Shown piece by piece: positions 34,648 through 47,582 of a stretch of 64,000 bases of DNA (position 1 is the stretch's first letter; each line of letters opens with the position of its first letter). Source of the DNA: Aegilops tauschii subsp. strangulata (Eukaryota > Streptophyta > Magnoliopsida > Poales > Poaceae); the NCBI RefSeq assembly GCF_002575655.3, contig NC_053039.3, positions 45,261,290-45,325,289 on the forward strand. The letters run 5' to 3'. The position numbers were made by a program, and so were the translations under genes. The notes under the pieces are model-generated. The model was given only the letters and a program-made list of their open reading frames with translations. It was not told the DNA's origin and ran no database searches.

Positions 34648-37062
34648 ATGGCGGACAATACCGGCAGAGAGGGAGAAGAGGCCCTGTTCGAGATCATACG
34701 CAGCCCTAACAGGCCAGATGATCTGAATGAAGCAAATGACGGCTCCCAATATCTGAACAATACCAGGGAGGGTGATGATAAGATATTCGATCTCGACGAC
34801 CGAGCTGATGAAGTCATGAACTATGATTATGATTATGATGACGCAGACAATGATTATGATGACGAATACAATGTTGATCTTGAAATAACAAAGACTACCG
34901 GCGAGGTATATTTATATAAGCAGGCATCTAGTGATCATCACATGTTTTTTTTTGAAGATATATTAACGAATCGATCTTTCTTCTTTCAGCCCTCCGGATC
35001 GAGCAAATCTGATTCTACAGACAGCAGGACAAAGCGCGGCCCGGGCAAAAAGTTGAAGGAGGGTGTAAAGTACAACATCAATTCCATCAAAGCTAGTGGC
35101 GAACCCCTCACGCCTAAGAACATTGCGAACAAGTTCGTTCGTCAGTGCGGAGTTCTTGTGAAGGACCAACTCCCGATCTCCATTCAAGAATGGAAAGAGC
35201 CAAAAACTAAACACCCAGATGTTACTTGGGTTGACGACAGAGCAAAATAAAAGCTTTGGGAATCTCTGATGGAACATTTCACCCTACCGGATTATTTCAC
35301 TGATGCAGATGTGCGGAAAGTCGAGGACGCTGCTCTTAAGAAGATGGCAATTGCATTCAACACCCACAAGAAAACTGTATGGGCCAACTACCTCGCTGCA
35401 GAAAGGAAGACTCCAAAATTCAAGGGAACACTGGAGAAGCAAAGAGAACACTGGCCCGCTTTCGTGAAATTCAAGGAATCAGAATTATCTAAGGAGCGGT
35501 CGAGAAAAAACAAGGCCAATGCCGCAAAAAGACGCAGTTCCATAGGCTGGGTCCAGGTGGCTACGCGGTGGCAATGCCTAAGTGGGATAAGTCTGAGCAA
35601 GAGATGGAGGATGCAGGGGTCACTTCGGTTACTAGGAGCTGTTCCCCCAGGTGCAGAACTTGGTTCTATGCGCATGGGGGGCGTTGGACCCGAAGACATG
35701 CCTGGTTTCGAAGAAGGCAAGTCTAAAAGGAGCAGAACAGAAGTTACTTGACGCAATAGAAGATGCTCGAAAGGGGGTTTTCACGCCCAACAGAGAGAAC
35801 GACGAGCTTACGCGTGCCCTGGGAAATCCTGAACACCCGGGAAGAACACGAGGCAAGGGCGTTATTCCCTGGTATGAGGGCTTTTTGGAATGGAACGACG
35901 ACTACAGGACCCGTGCAAGAAAGAAGATGGAGGAGGAGAAGAAGAGGAAGCTGGAGGAGGAGCAGAGGAAGCAAGACGCGAAACGCCTTCAAGGCCTAGA
36001 AGCAAGGCACGTGGACTTGGCACTCAAATTCCAGCAGCAGCAGCAGCAGCAGATCGACTCACTTAGCCAGGAAAGGGGGTCTCAGCAGCGGTAGCAGCAA
36101 GCGGATGATCATCCAGCATTGGATAGCACCGTCCCATCCATGCCGAGAAGCAGCGTTGGTTCCGCCCCGGGCGACGCACTGCTGGATACATACCCTGTGA
36201 ATGACATCATAGAGAACACTAACTGTGAGCTACACTTCAAAATGAAGAACATATCCATGAAGGTGGCGGACGTCGTTGCTTTTACAATTACCCCCGAAGC
36301 AACCTTCCATTGCGCCCCGATTCCAGCGGGCTATGCTCGTGTCTTGGTTGATGAGGTGGTGGACGCATATTCGGGGCTAGAGCTTGACATTCCTGGAGGT
36401 GACGACAAGCAAACACTGGGAGAGGCCATACATCGTATCATCCTATGGAGAAAGGATTGCATCATCTTTCGAAGTCCACCGACACCGCGGCTGCCGACTC
36501 CTCCTCGAAGTCCACCACCGTGTCAGCAGACTCCCGCTCCTCCAAGTCCATGAACGCGTGAGCAGACTCCTGCTTCAAGTCCGGCACAGCGTCAGGCCAC
36601 TCCTCCTGTTTCAAGTCCGACACCGTGTCAGGCCACACCTCCTGCTTCAAGTCCGGCACAGCGTCAGGCCACACCTCCTGCTTCAAGTCCGACACCGTGT
36701 CAGGCCACACCTCCTACTTCAAGTCCGGCACAGCGTCAGGCCACTCCTCCTGCTCCAACTAAGCCACGTCAGCCGTCTCCGCCGCCTAAGCAATCGCAGA
36801 AGAGACACGCCGCAGCTATGGTGCGTAGCGGTACGAGTCGAGGTAGTACAGGAAGTACAGGCGGAGACAACCGATATAAATATGGTCCAAGCAGTCTCGC
36901 TCCTCTTCCTCAGAGGCCTTACGACATGACCGAGGAGCAAAACGATGCAACAGTGCGGGCCGAAGTGGACGCTCATTTTGGACCGAAACCGGCAACGCCG
37001 CCGAGGGAGAAAGTGCCTGAGGAAAAGATTGACCACTTCATTCGTATGGCTAGACCACCAGC
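34648..37062 (+). pseudogene. CACTA F second gene, 5' part: Ptta/En/Spm (Transposase_24)-like and Pro-rich region
   Basis: Starts MADNTGREGEEALFEII with an Asp/Tyr-rich acidic stretch. A probable 84-bp phase-0 intron (34906-34989, GT...TTTCAG) is also open in frame. The core includes GVKYNINSIKASGEPLTPKNIANKF, then after TAA (35248-35250) LWESLMEHFTLPDYF and TVWANYLAAERKTPKF, which resembles plant Ptta/En/Spm transposases. The frame shifts near 35540 and resumes with DPKTCLVSKKASLKGAEQKLL and a Glu/Lys coiled coil with a Gln run. Then follows DTYPVNDIIENTNCELHF, and a Pro/Ser-rich part with the 36-bp repeats. It continues to RMARPPA, where copia C is inserted (37063). The gene resumes at 45546. 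It is presumed to be a DNA-binding accessory protein of transposition. Confidence 0.8.
36576..36755 (+). repeat. Coding minisatellite, five 36-bp units (12 codons each)
   Basis: Five consecutive units start CAAGTCCGRCACMGYGTCAG and end CACTCCTCCTGCT or similar. Two versions alternate, CCGGCACAGCG and CCGACACCGTG, so the higher-order unit is 72 bp. Weaker copies lie just upstream (36476-36575). The length is a multiple of three, so unit gain or loss keeps the frame. It encodes a Ser/Pro/Ala/Thr/Gln-rich stretch. Confidence 0.93.
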
Positions 37063-38787
37063 TGATGGGTAACGTAGCAAAAATTCAAAAAAATTCTACG
37101 CATCACCAAGATCAATCTATGGAATTTGCTAGCAACGAGAGGGAAGGAGTGCATCTACATACCCTTGTAGATCGCGAGCGGAAGCGTTCAAGAGAACGGG
37201 GTTGATGGAGTCGTACTCGTCGTGATCCAAATCACCGATGATCCTAGCGCCGAACGGACGGCACCTCCGCGTCAACACACGTACGGAGCAGCGACGTATC
37301 CTCCTTCTTGATCCAGCAAGGGGGGAGGAGAGGTTGATGGAGATCCAGCAGCACGCCGGCGTGGTGGTGGAAGTAGCGGGATTCCAACAGGGCTACGCCA
37401 AGCGCTGTGGGAGGAGGGAGATGTGTCACGGGAGGGAGAGGGAGGCGCCAGGACTTAGATCATGCTGCCCTCCCTCCCCCCCACTATATATAGGGCCAAG
37501 GGAGAGGGGGGGCACAGCCTTGGCCCTTCCTCCCAGGAAGGGTGCGGCCAGGGAGGAGTCCATCCTCCCCAAGGCACCTCGGAGGTGCCTTCCCCCTTTA
37601 GGACTCTCCCTTTATCTTATCTCTTGGCGCATGGGCCTCTTGGGGCTGGTTCCCTTGGCCCATATAGGCCAAGGCACACACCCCACAGCCCATGTGCCCC
37701 CCCCCCAGCTGGTGGACCCCTTGGTGGACCCCCGGACCCCTTTCGGCACTCCCGGTACAATACCGATAAAGTGTGAAACTTTTCCGGCGACCAAAATAAG
37801 ACTTCCCATATATAAATCTTTACCTCCGGACCATTTCGGAACTCCTCGTGAAGTCCAGGATCTTATCCGGGACTCCGAACAACTTTCGGGTTACCGCATA
37901 CTAATATCTCTATAACCCTAGTGTCACCGAACCTTAAGTGTGTAGACCCTACGGGTTCGGGAGACATGCAGACATGACCGAGACGACTCTCCGGTAAATA
38001 ACCAACAGCGGGATCTGGATATCCATGTTGGCTCCCACATGCTCCTCGATGATCTCATCGGATGAACCACAATGTCGAGGATTCAATCAATCCCGTATAC
38101 AATTCCCTTTGTCAATCGGTATGTTACTTGCCCGAGATTTGATCATCGGTATCCCGATACCTTGTTCAATCTCGTTACCGGCAAGTCTCTTTACTCGTTC
38201 CATAACACATCATCCCGTGATCAACTCCTTGGTCACATTGTGCACATTATGATGATGTCCTACCGAGTGGGCCCAGAGATACCTCTCCGTTTACACGGAG
38301 TGACAAATCCCAGTCTCGATTCGTGCCAACCCAACAGACACTTTCGGCGATACCTGTAGTGCACCTTTATAGCCACCCAGTTACGTTGTGACGTTTGGTA
38401 CACCCAAAGCATTCCTACGGTATCCGGGAGTTGCACAATCTCATGGTCTAAGGAAATGATACTTGACATTAGAAAAGCTCTTAGCAAACGAACTACACGA
38501 TCTTGTGCTAGGCTTAGGATTGGGTCTTGTCCATCACATCATTCTCCTAATGATGTGATCCCGTTATCAACGACATCCAATGTCCATGGTCAGGAAACCG
38601 TAACCATCTATTGATCAACGAGCTAGTCAACTAGAGGCTTGCTAGGGACATGGTGTTGTCTATGTATCCACACATGTATCTGAGATTCCTATCAATACAA
38701 TTTTAGCATGGATAATAAACGATTATCATGAACAAGGAAATATAATAATAACCAATTTATTATTGCCTCTAGGGCATATTTCCAACA
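37063..38787 (-). repeat. 3' LTR of element C, 1725 bp
   Basis: TG...CA termini, with the polypurine tract CAAGTGGGAGAC adjacent on the minus strand. The long frames within (for example 37238-37915) are not genes; the same frames recur in the other LTR. Confidence 0.94.
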
Positions 38788-41700
38788 GTCTCCCACTTGC
38801 ACTAGAGTCAATAATCTAGTTCACATCACCATGTGATTAACACTCACAAGTCACATCACCATGTGACCAACATCCAAAGAGTTTACTAGAGTCAACAATC
38901 TAGTTCACATCACTATGTGATTAACACTCAATGAGTTCTGGTTTGATCATGTTATGCTTGTGAGAGAGGTTATTAGTCAACGGGTCTGAACCTTTCAGAT
39001 CCGTGTGTGCTTTACGAATATCTATGCCATCTTGTGGATGCTACCACGCGCTACTTGGAGCCATTTCAAATAACTGCTCTACTATACGAATCCGGTTTAC
39101 TACTCAAAGTCAACCGGATTAGTGTCAAAGTTCGCATCGACGTAACCCTTTACGACGAACTCCTTTTCACCTCCATAATCAAGAAAATTCCTTAGTCCAC
39201 TAGATACTAAGGATAAGTTCGACCGCTGTCATGTGATCCATTCCCGGATCACTATTGTACCCCTTGACCAACTCATGGCAAGGCACACTTCATGTGCGGT
39301 ACACAGCATAGCATACTGTAGAGCCTACATCTAAAGCATAGGGGACGACCTTCGTCCTTTCTCTCTCTTCTGCTGTGGTCAGGTCTTGAGTCTTACTCAA
39401 TACTCACACCTTGTAACACAGCCAAGAACTCCTTCTTTCCTGATCTATTTTGAACTCTTTCAAAATCATGTCAAGGTGTGCGTTCTTTGAAAGTATCATC
39501 AGGCGTCTTGATCTATCTCTATAGATCTTGATGCCCAATATGTAAGCAGCTTTATCCAGGTCTTCCTTTGAAAAACTCCTTTCAAACAACCCTTTATGCT
39601 TTCCAGAAATTCTACATCATTTCGGATCAACAATATGTCATTCACATATACTTATCAGAAATGTTGTAGCGCTCCCACTCACTTTATTGTAAATACAAGT
39701 TTCTAACAAACTTTGTATAAACCCAAAAACTTTGATCACTCCATCAAAGCGTATATTCTGACTCCGAGATGCTTGCTCTAGTCCATGGAAGGATCGCTGG
39801 AGCTAGCATACCTTTTAGCATCCTTAGGATCGACAAAACCTTTCTGATTGTATCACATACAACCTTTCCTTACGAAAACTGGTAAGGAAACTTGTTTTAA
39901 CATCCATCTGCCAGATTTCATAAATGCAGCTAATGCTAACATGATTCCAACGGACTTAAGCATCGCTACGGATGAGAAAATCTCATCATAGTCAACTCCT
40001 TGAACTTGTGAAAATACTCTTTGCCACAAGTCGAGCTTCATAGACGGTAACATTACCGTCCACGTCCGCCTTGTTCTTAAAGATCCATTTATCTCAATGG
40101 CTTGCCGATCATCGGGCAAGTTCACCAAAGTCCATGCTTTGTTCTGATACATGGATCCTATCTCGGATTTCATGGCTTCTAACCATTTGTCGGAATATAG
40201 GCCCACCATCGCTTCTCCATAGCTCGTAGGTTCATTGTTGTCTAGCAACATGACTTCCAAGACAGGATCACGCATTACTCTGAAGTAGTACCCATCCTCG
40301 TCATCCTACGAGGTTTGGTAGTGACTTGATCCGAAGTTTCATGATCACTATCATAAGCTTCCACTTCAATTGGTGTAGGTGCCATAGGAACAACTTCTTG
40401 TGCCCTGCTACACACTAGTTGAAGTTATGGTTCAATAACCTCATCAAGTCTCCACCATCCTCCCACTCAATTCTTTCGAGAGAAACTTTTCCTCGAGAAA
40501 GGACCCGTTTCTAGATGCAACTACTTTTGCTTCCAGATCTGAAATAGGAGGTATACCCAACTGTTTTGGGTATTCTATGAAGATGCATTTATCCGCTTTG
40601 GGTTCGAGCTTATTAGCCTGAAACTTTTTCACATAAGCATCGCAGCCCCAAACTTTTAAGAAACGACAACTTAGGTTTCTCTAAACGGTGTCGTCTCAAC
40701 GGAATTGCGTGGTGCCCTATTTAAAGTGAATGCGGTTGTCTCTAATGCCTAACCCATAAACGATAGTGGTAATAGACATCATGGCATGCACCATATCCAA
40801 TAGGGAGCAGTTATGATGTTCGGACACACCATCACATTGTGGTGTTCCAGGCGGTATTAATTGTGAAACACTTTCCACAATGTCTTAATTGTGTGCCAAA
40901 CTCGTAACTCAGATACTCATCTCTATGATCATATCACAGACATTTTATCCTCTTGTCATGACGATCTTCAACTTCACTCTGAAATTACTTGAACCTTTCA
41001 ATAATTCAGACTTGTGTTTCATCAAGTAAATACACTCAGCATCTACTCAAATCATCTGTCAAGTAAGAACATATCGATATCCACTGCGTGCCTCAGCACT
41101 CATTGGACTGCACACATCAAATGTATTACTTCCAACAAGTTGCTCTCTTGTTCCATCTTACTGAAAACGAGGCCTTTCAGTCATCTTGCCCATGTGGTAT
41201 GATTTGCATGTCTCAAGTGATTCAAAATCAAGTGAGTCCAAACGATCCATCTGCATGGAGTTTCTTCATGCATATTTATATACCAATAGACATGGTTCGC
41301 ATGTCTCAATGTTTTCAAAAACGAGTGAGTCCAAAGATCCATCTACATGGAGCTTCTTCATGCGTTCTATACCAATATGACTCAAATGGCAGTGCCACAA
41401 GTATGTGGTACTATCATCACTATTTTATATCTTTTGGCACGAACATGTGTATCACTGCGATCGAGATTCATTTTAGGTGCAAGACCATTGAAGGTATTAT
41501 TCAAATAAACAGAGTAACCATTATTCTCCTTAAATGAATAACCGTATTGCGATAAACATAATCCAATCATGTTTATGCTCAACGCAAACACCAAATAACA
41601 ATTATTTCGGTTTAACACCAATCTCGATGGTAGAGGGAGCATGCGATGCTTGATCACATCAACCTTGGAAACACTTCCAACACATATCGTCATCTCACCT

Positions 41701-43813
41701 TTAGCTAGTCTCCGTTTAATCCGCAGCTTTTATTTTGAGTTACTAACACTTAGCAACCGAACCGGTATCTAATACCCTGGTGCTGTTAGGAGTACTAGTA
41801 AAGTACACATAATGTATATCCAATATACTTCTGTTGACCTTGCCCGCCTTCTCATCTACCAAGTATCTAGGGTAGTTCTGCTTCAGTGACCGTTCCCCTC
41901 ATTACAGAAGCACTTAGTCTCGGGTTTGGGTTCAACCTTGGGATTCTTCACTAGAGCAGCAAATGATTTGATGTTTCATGAAGTATCCCTTTTGCCCTTA
42001 CCCTTCTTGAAACTAGTGGTTTTACTAACCATCAACAATTGATGCTCCTATTTGATTTCTACTTTCGCGGTGTCAAACATCGCGAGTTGCTCAAGGATCA
42101 TCATGTCTATCCCTGATATGTTATAGTTCATCATGAAGCTCTAATAGCTTGGTGGCAGTGACTATGGAGAACCATCACTGTCTCATCTGGAAGATTAACT
42201 CCCACTCGATTCAAGTGATTGTGGTACTCAGACAATCTGAGCACATGCTCAACGATTGAGCTTTTCTCCCTTAGTTTGCAGGCTTAAGAAACTTGTCAGA
42301 GGTCTCATACCTCTTGACGTGGGCACTAGTCTGAAGTCCCAATTTCAGTCTTTGGAACATCTCATATGTTCTGCGACGTTTCAAAAACGTTTTTGGTGCC
42401 ACAATTCTAAACCGTTAGCATTACGCACTGAACTATCACGTAGTCATCAAAACGTGTATGTTAGATGTTTCGCAACATCTACAGACGACGTTGAGGTTCA
42501 GCACACCAAGCGGTGCATTAAGGACATAAGCCTTCTGTGCAGCAATGAGCTAAAGCATAAGCTATGACATAATTTGCAAAGACCTTTTGACTATGTTCAT
42601 GATAATGAAGTTCATCTGATTATTTAATGAACTCCCACTCAGATAGACATCCCTCTAGTCATCTAAGTGATACATGATTCGAGTCAAACTAGGCCGTGTC
42701 CGATCATCACGTGAGACGGACTAGTCATCATCGGTGAACATCTCCATGTTGATCGTATCTACTATACGACTCATGTTCGACCTTTCGGTCTCTTGTGTTC
42801 CGAGGCCATGTCTGTACATGCTAGGCTCGTCAAGTCAACCTAAGTGTTTCGCATGTGTTCCGAGGCCATGTCTGTACATGCTAGGCTCGTCAACACCCGT
42901 TGTATTCGAACGTTAGAATCTATCACACCCGATCATCACGTGGTGCTTCGAAACAACGAACCTTCGCAACGGTGCACAGTTAGGGGGAACGCGTCTCTTG
43001 AAATTTTAGTGAGGGATCATCTTATTTATGCTACCGTCGTTCTAAGAAAATAAGATGTAAACATGACAAACATCACATGCAAATCATAAAGTGACGTGAT
43101 ATGGCCAATATCATCCTGCGCCTTTGATCTCCATCTTCGAGGCGCGGCATGATCACCTTCGTCACCGGCATGACACCATGATCTCCATCATCGTGTCTTC
43201 ATGAAGTTGTCTCGCCAACTATTACTTCTACTACTATGGCTAACGGTTAGCAATAAAGTAAAGTAATTACATGGCGTTTTCATTGACACGCAGGTCATAC
43301 AATAAATTAAGACAACTCCTATGGCCCCTGTCGGTTGTCATACTCATCAACATGCAAGTCATGATTCCTATTACAAGAACATGATCAATCTCATACATCA
43401 GATATATCATTCATCACATCCTTTTGGCCATATCACATCACATAGCATACCCTGCAAAAACAAGTTAGACGTCCTCTAATTGTTGTTGCATGTTTTACGT
43501 GGCTGCTATGGGATTCTAGCAAGAACGTTTCTTACCTATGCAAAAGCCACAACGTGATATGCCAATTTCTATTTACCATTCATACGGACCCTTTTCATCG
43601 AATCCGATCTGACTAAAGTGGGAGAGACAGACACCTGCTAGCCACCTTATGCAAGAGTACGTGTAAGGTCGGTCCAGGCCGCTTCATCCCACGATGCCGC
43701 CGAATCAAGATAAGACTAGTAACGGCAAGTAAATTGACAAAATCGACGCCCACAACTACTTTGTGTTCTACTCGTGCATAGAAACTACGCATAGACCTAG
43801 CTCATGATGCCAC
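38788..43813 (-). pseudogene. Element C internal region: gag-pol remnants
   Basis: Short remnants remain in pol order on the minus strand. RT/RNase H fragments (39404-39589) read DLDKAAYILGIKIYRDRSRR. The integrase C-terminus and RT start (39853-40275) read LEAMKSEIGSMYQNKAWTLV. Further integrase text (40444-40632) reads KLEPKADKCIFIEYP. Protease-end text (41382-41693) reads NRNNCYLVFALSINMIG. Gag is only traceable (about 42055-42570). Many indels separate them. Local tandem duplications occur (about 41200-41370, and 42794-42832 repeated at 42854-42892). The leader (about 42570-43800) is related to those of A and D. No protein can be made. Confidence 0.88.
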
Positions 43814-45540
43814 TGATGGGTAACGTAGCAAAAATTCAAAAAAATTCTACGCATCACCAAGATCAATCTATGGAGTTTGCTAGAAATGAGAGGGAAGGAG
43901 TGCATCTACATACCCTTGTAGATCGCGAGCGGAAGCGTTCAAGAGAACGGGGTTGATGGAGTCGTACTCGTCGTGATCCAAATCATCGATGATCCTAGCG
44001 CCGAACGGACGGCACCTCCGCATTCAACACACGTATGGAGCAGCGACGTCTCCTCCTTCTTGATCCAGCAAGGGGGGAGGATAGGTTGATGGAGATCCAG
44101 CAGCACGACGGCGTGGTGGTGGAAGTAGCGGGATTCCAACAGGGCTACGCCAAGCGCTGCGGGAGGAGGGAGATGTGTCACGGGAGGGAGAGGGAGGCGC
44201 CAGGGCTTAGATCTTGCTGCCCTCCCTCCCCCCCCCACTATATATAGGGCCAAGGGAGAGGGGGGCACAGCCTTGGCCCTTCCTCCAAGGAAGGGTGCGG
44301 CCAGGGAGGAGTCCATCCTCCCCAAGGCACCTCGGAGGTGCCTTCCCCCTTTAGGACTCTCCCTTTATCTTATCTCTTGGCGCATGGGCCTCTTGGGGAT
44401 GGTTCCCTTGGCCCATATAGGCCAAGGCGCACACCCCACAGCCCATGTGGCCCCCCCGGGGCTGGTGGACCCCTTGGTGGACCCCCGGACCCCTTTCGGC
44501 ACTCCCGGTACAATACCGATAAAGTGCGAAACTTTTCCGGCGACCAAAATAAGACTTCCCATATATAAATCTTTACCTCCGGACCATTCCGGAACTCCTC
44601 GTGACGTCCGGGATCTCATCCGGGACTCCGAACAACTTTCGGGTTACCGCATACTAATATCTCTATAACCCTAGCGTCACCGAACCTTAAGTGTGTAGAC
44701 CCTACCGGTTCGGGAGACATGCAGACATGACCGAGACGACTCTCCGGTCAATAACCAATAGCGGGATCTGGATACCCATGTTGGCTCCCACATGCTCCTC
44801 GATGATCTCATCGGATGAACCACGATGTCGAGGATTCAATCAATCCCATATACAATTCCCTTTGTCAATCGGTATATTACTTGCCCGAGATTCGATCGTC
44901 GGTATCCCGATACCTTGTTCAATCTTGTTACCAGCAAGTCTCTTTACTCATTCCGTAACACATCATCCCGTGATCAACTCCTTGGTCACATTGTGCACAT
45001 TATGATGATGTCCTACCGAGTGGGCCCAGAGATACCTCTCCGTTTACACGGAGTGACAAATCCCAGTCTCGATTCGTGCCAACCCAACAGACACTTTCGG
45101 AGATACCTGTAGTGCACCTTTATAGCCACCCAGTTATGTTGTGACATTTGGTACACCCAAAGCATTCCTACGGTATCCGGGAGTTGCACAATCTCATGGT
45201 CTAAGGAAATGATACTTGACATTAGAAAAGCTCTTAGCAAACGAACTACACGATCTTGTGCTAGGCTTAGGATTGGGTCTTGTCCATCACATCATTCTCC
45301 TAATGATGTGATCCCGTTATCAATGACATCCAATGTCCATTGTCAGGAAACCGTAACCATCTATTGATCAACGAGCTAGTCAACTAGAGGCTTACTAGGG
45401 ACATGGTGTTGTCTATGTATCCACACATGTATCTGAGTTTCCTATCAATACAATTTTAGCATGGATAATAAACGATTATCATGAACAAGGAAATATAATA
45501 ATAACCAATTTATTATTGCCTCTAGGGCATATTTCCAACA
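43814..45540 (-). repeat. 5' LTR of element C, 1727 bp
   Basis: Aligns end to end with 37063-38787 with scattered substitutions and few indels. It directly abuts the degraded primer binding site at 43800-43812 and the CCAGC duplication at 45541. Confidence 0.94.
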
Positions 45541-45545
45541 CCAGC

Positions 45546-47317
45546 TCCCAAGCATGTTGACTCAGACTATGAGCGCCAAATCAGGAAGGCACATCGAGCA
45601 CGACTACAGAAAAAGCGAGCTCGAGCTCGAGCCAACAAGCATCTGTCAAAAAATGCGGGAAAACCGTTCCCCAGCTGGGAGAACAGGCGGCGCAATCGAC
45701 CCCCCCCCCCCGCTTGTTGTGCCAACAACACATGAGAGTACGCGCGCCCAATATTATTGTGGGCAAACCGTTTACGTTCTCGAGCTGGGCGATGTGGTAA
45801 TAACCGAGGAGCATACAATGCAGGCTGAAATGCTCAAGATCACTGTTGGACAACTCCTCGATACCGAGCCCATGTCTCTGCTTAGAGAGGAGGAAATAAA
45901 ACGGAAATATGTCCGGGGCCAACCTTTGGTCGAGCCCGAGGAGGTCAAGAACCTCCCAACGAGAATGTATGAATTGCATTGGTACATCAAAATTACCAAG
46001 ATTTCCAATCAAGAGTCCCTCATGGTGCAAGTCGAGGAAGATCATTACTTCAATAAGGAAGCTCTGTCCGTTGAGTATTCAGAACTATTTCAGTTATTCA
46101 ATCAAGATGCACTCGACAAATCTGTCGTCAGTTGTTATTGTCTGTAAGTGATTTCTTTCTGTAATTTAAGTCTCAAGCTAGCTCTAGTGCTCATTGATTG
46201 ATCATTAATTACCTGTAATTATATATCCTCACTATATATTCTTTTCTGTGGTATTATGCAGGATGAAGATGTATGAAATGAAAAAAGCTGGACGCTATGG
46301 CATTGGGTTCATTGACCCAAATACCATTAATGAATACACATGGAAATTGGAATGGTGTAGAGAAGATGTAGAGAAACACATGGTAGAGTTCTTGAAGCGC
46401 CTCAATAGCAATGAAGATATACTACTTCCTTACAACTTCGAGTGAGTCACACTATCTTGTACTACAAATTCTGTTTTTGCTTACTAGCTAGATGTTAATA
46501 AGTGTATAGGGTTTAGGGTTATAGTTGATTAGTGTTATGCACATGCCCGCTTAATTTATACATGCAAACGTATGCGCATGCAGCTTCCACTGGATCTTGT
46601 TAGACATTAAAGTTGACGAAGGAAAAGTTGAAGTACTGGACTCACTACTTAAAAAAGATAGTGACTGCAGCATCGTGAAGGGGATAGTCGACAGGTTATT
46701 TCAATCATTATTAACTATATCTCAGCCTGTTTAGTTCGTCATTTCCTGATATGAACTATTTTTAATAACCCCTTTATTAATTTTCTTTGTCGGTGGGCAG
46801 GGCTTGGGCAAAGTACATCAAGGTGACTCTAGGAAAATGGCGACAAAAGCTATGTTGGTATGACCCAAGGTAAGTAATTAAGTAGTACTAGCTAGCTAGC
46901 TACCATCTCTTTAATTCTTGTTTCAATACCATTAATTAATTAACATGCTTGATTAATTATTATCTGATTAAATTCTATTCTCGTAAAGGCCCTGAAGCAG
47001 GCGCCAGGGACTGAAGTGTGTGCATACTACGTTTGCGAGAACATTCGCATGATGGCGTCCGGAAGGAGCAGATCTGATAGATAAGACTGGTTACGTTTGC
47101 CAGAACACTATTCACAAATCTTACATGATTGTCGATATCTAGTCACACAACTAATACACATGCATATTGATCTCCTTCTTAACTGTTCAAAGAGGTGCGG
47201 GACCAGCTCCTACCAGAGGAGCGCATACGAGCACTTCAAGAGGAAATAGCGGGATTTTTGCTCGACCAGGTCATAGATCCCAAAGGAGAATACTATTACC
47301 CGCTACCGCCCCCATAA
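45546..47317 (+). pseudogene. CACTA F second gene, 3' part: Ulp1/C48-like cysteine protease domain
   Basis: The 3' half of the interrupted gene. The first exon reads LPTRMYELHWYIKI and FQLFNQDALDKSVVSCYC. Exons by GT-AG reading are to 46143, 46262-46441, 46584-46694, 46801-46869, and from 46989, with a last exon around 47195-47317 (VRDQLLPEERIRALQEEI ... YYYPLPPP, TAA 47315). Catalytic residues of SUMO-protease (C48) type are visible: His in FHWILLDIKV, Asp in VEVLDSLL, Gln in LKQAPGT, and Cys in EVCAYYVCENIR. The splice phase between 46869 and 46989 does not match, suggesting a one-base change, and the donor before the last exon is unclear. Ulp1-like domains are common in plant CACTA and MULE elements; the substrate is unknown. 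Confidence 0.82.
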
Positions 47318-47582
47318 ACCACTTGTCATCGTGCTCCGAAGGCACCAAGGCAACATGTAGGAGAAATTGTATATATATACATGTGTATGTGTGAATAATT
47401 AATGGTGGTTGTGAGACATTCGATTATATATATATATGATCGGTTCAACGAGAAAATCTATTTATATATATGCATAACGTGTACAATATGTAGTATCGTA
47501 AAATACCAGCAAACAAAAAAGAATTAAATGGAAAACACAAAATTAGAGGAAAAATAAAATTAAAACCAAACCCCCCCCCCCA
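47318..47582. other. 3' UTR of the CACTA F second gene
   Basis: TA-rich (TATATATATATA near 47430) and A-rich text ending in a run of C (47570-47581). No gene. Confidence 0.6.

Larger units (their letters stand above)
37063..45540 (-). mobile_element. Ty1-copia element C (Angela-like, degenerate internal region), TSD CCAGC
   Basis: The LTRs are 37063-38787 and 43814-45540, and CCAGC lies at 37058-37062 and 45541-45545. The LTR ends on the plus strand are TGATGGGTAACGTAGC and GGCATATTTCCAACA. It is inserted in the second gene of CACTA F, and the reading RMARPPA|PKHVDSDYERQ resumes across it. The two LTRs are very similar to each other, but the internal region is strongly decayed. The primer binding site (43800-43812) reads TGGCATCATGAGC on the minus strand rather than the usual TGGTATCAGAGC. 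It was probably mobilised in trans or built from a defective parent. Confidence 0.95.

Noticed and set aside
37238..37915. 225-codon frame inside an LTR of element C
   Set aside because: The same frame recurs broken in the other LTR (44035-44668). It spans the LTR promoter region and has no family match.
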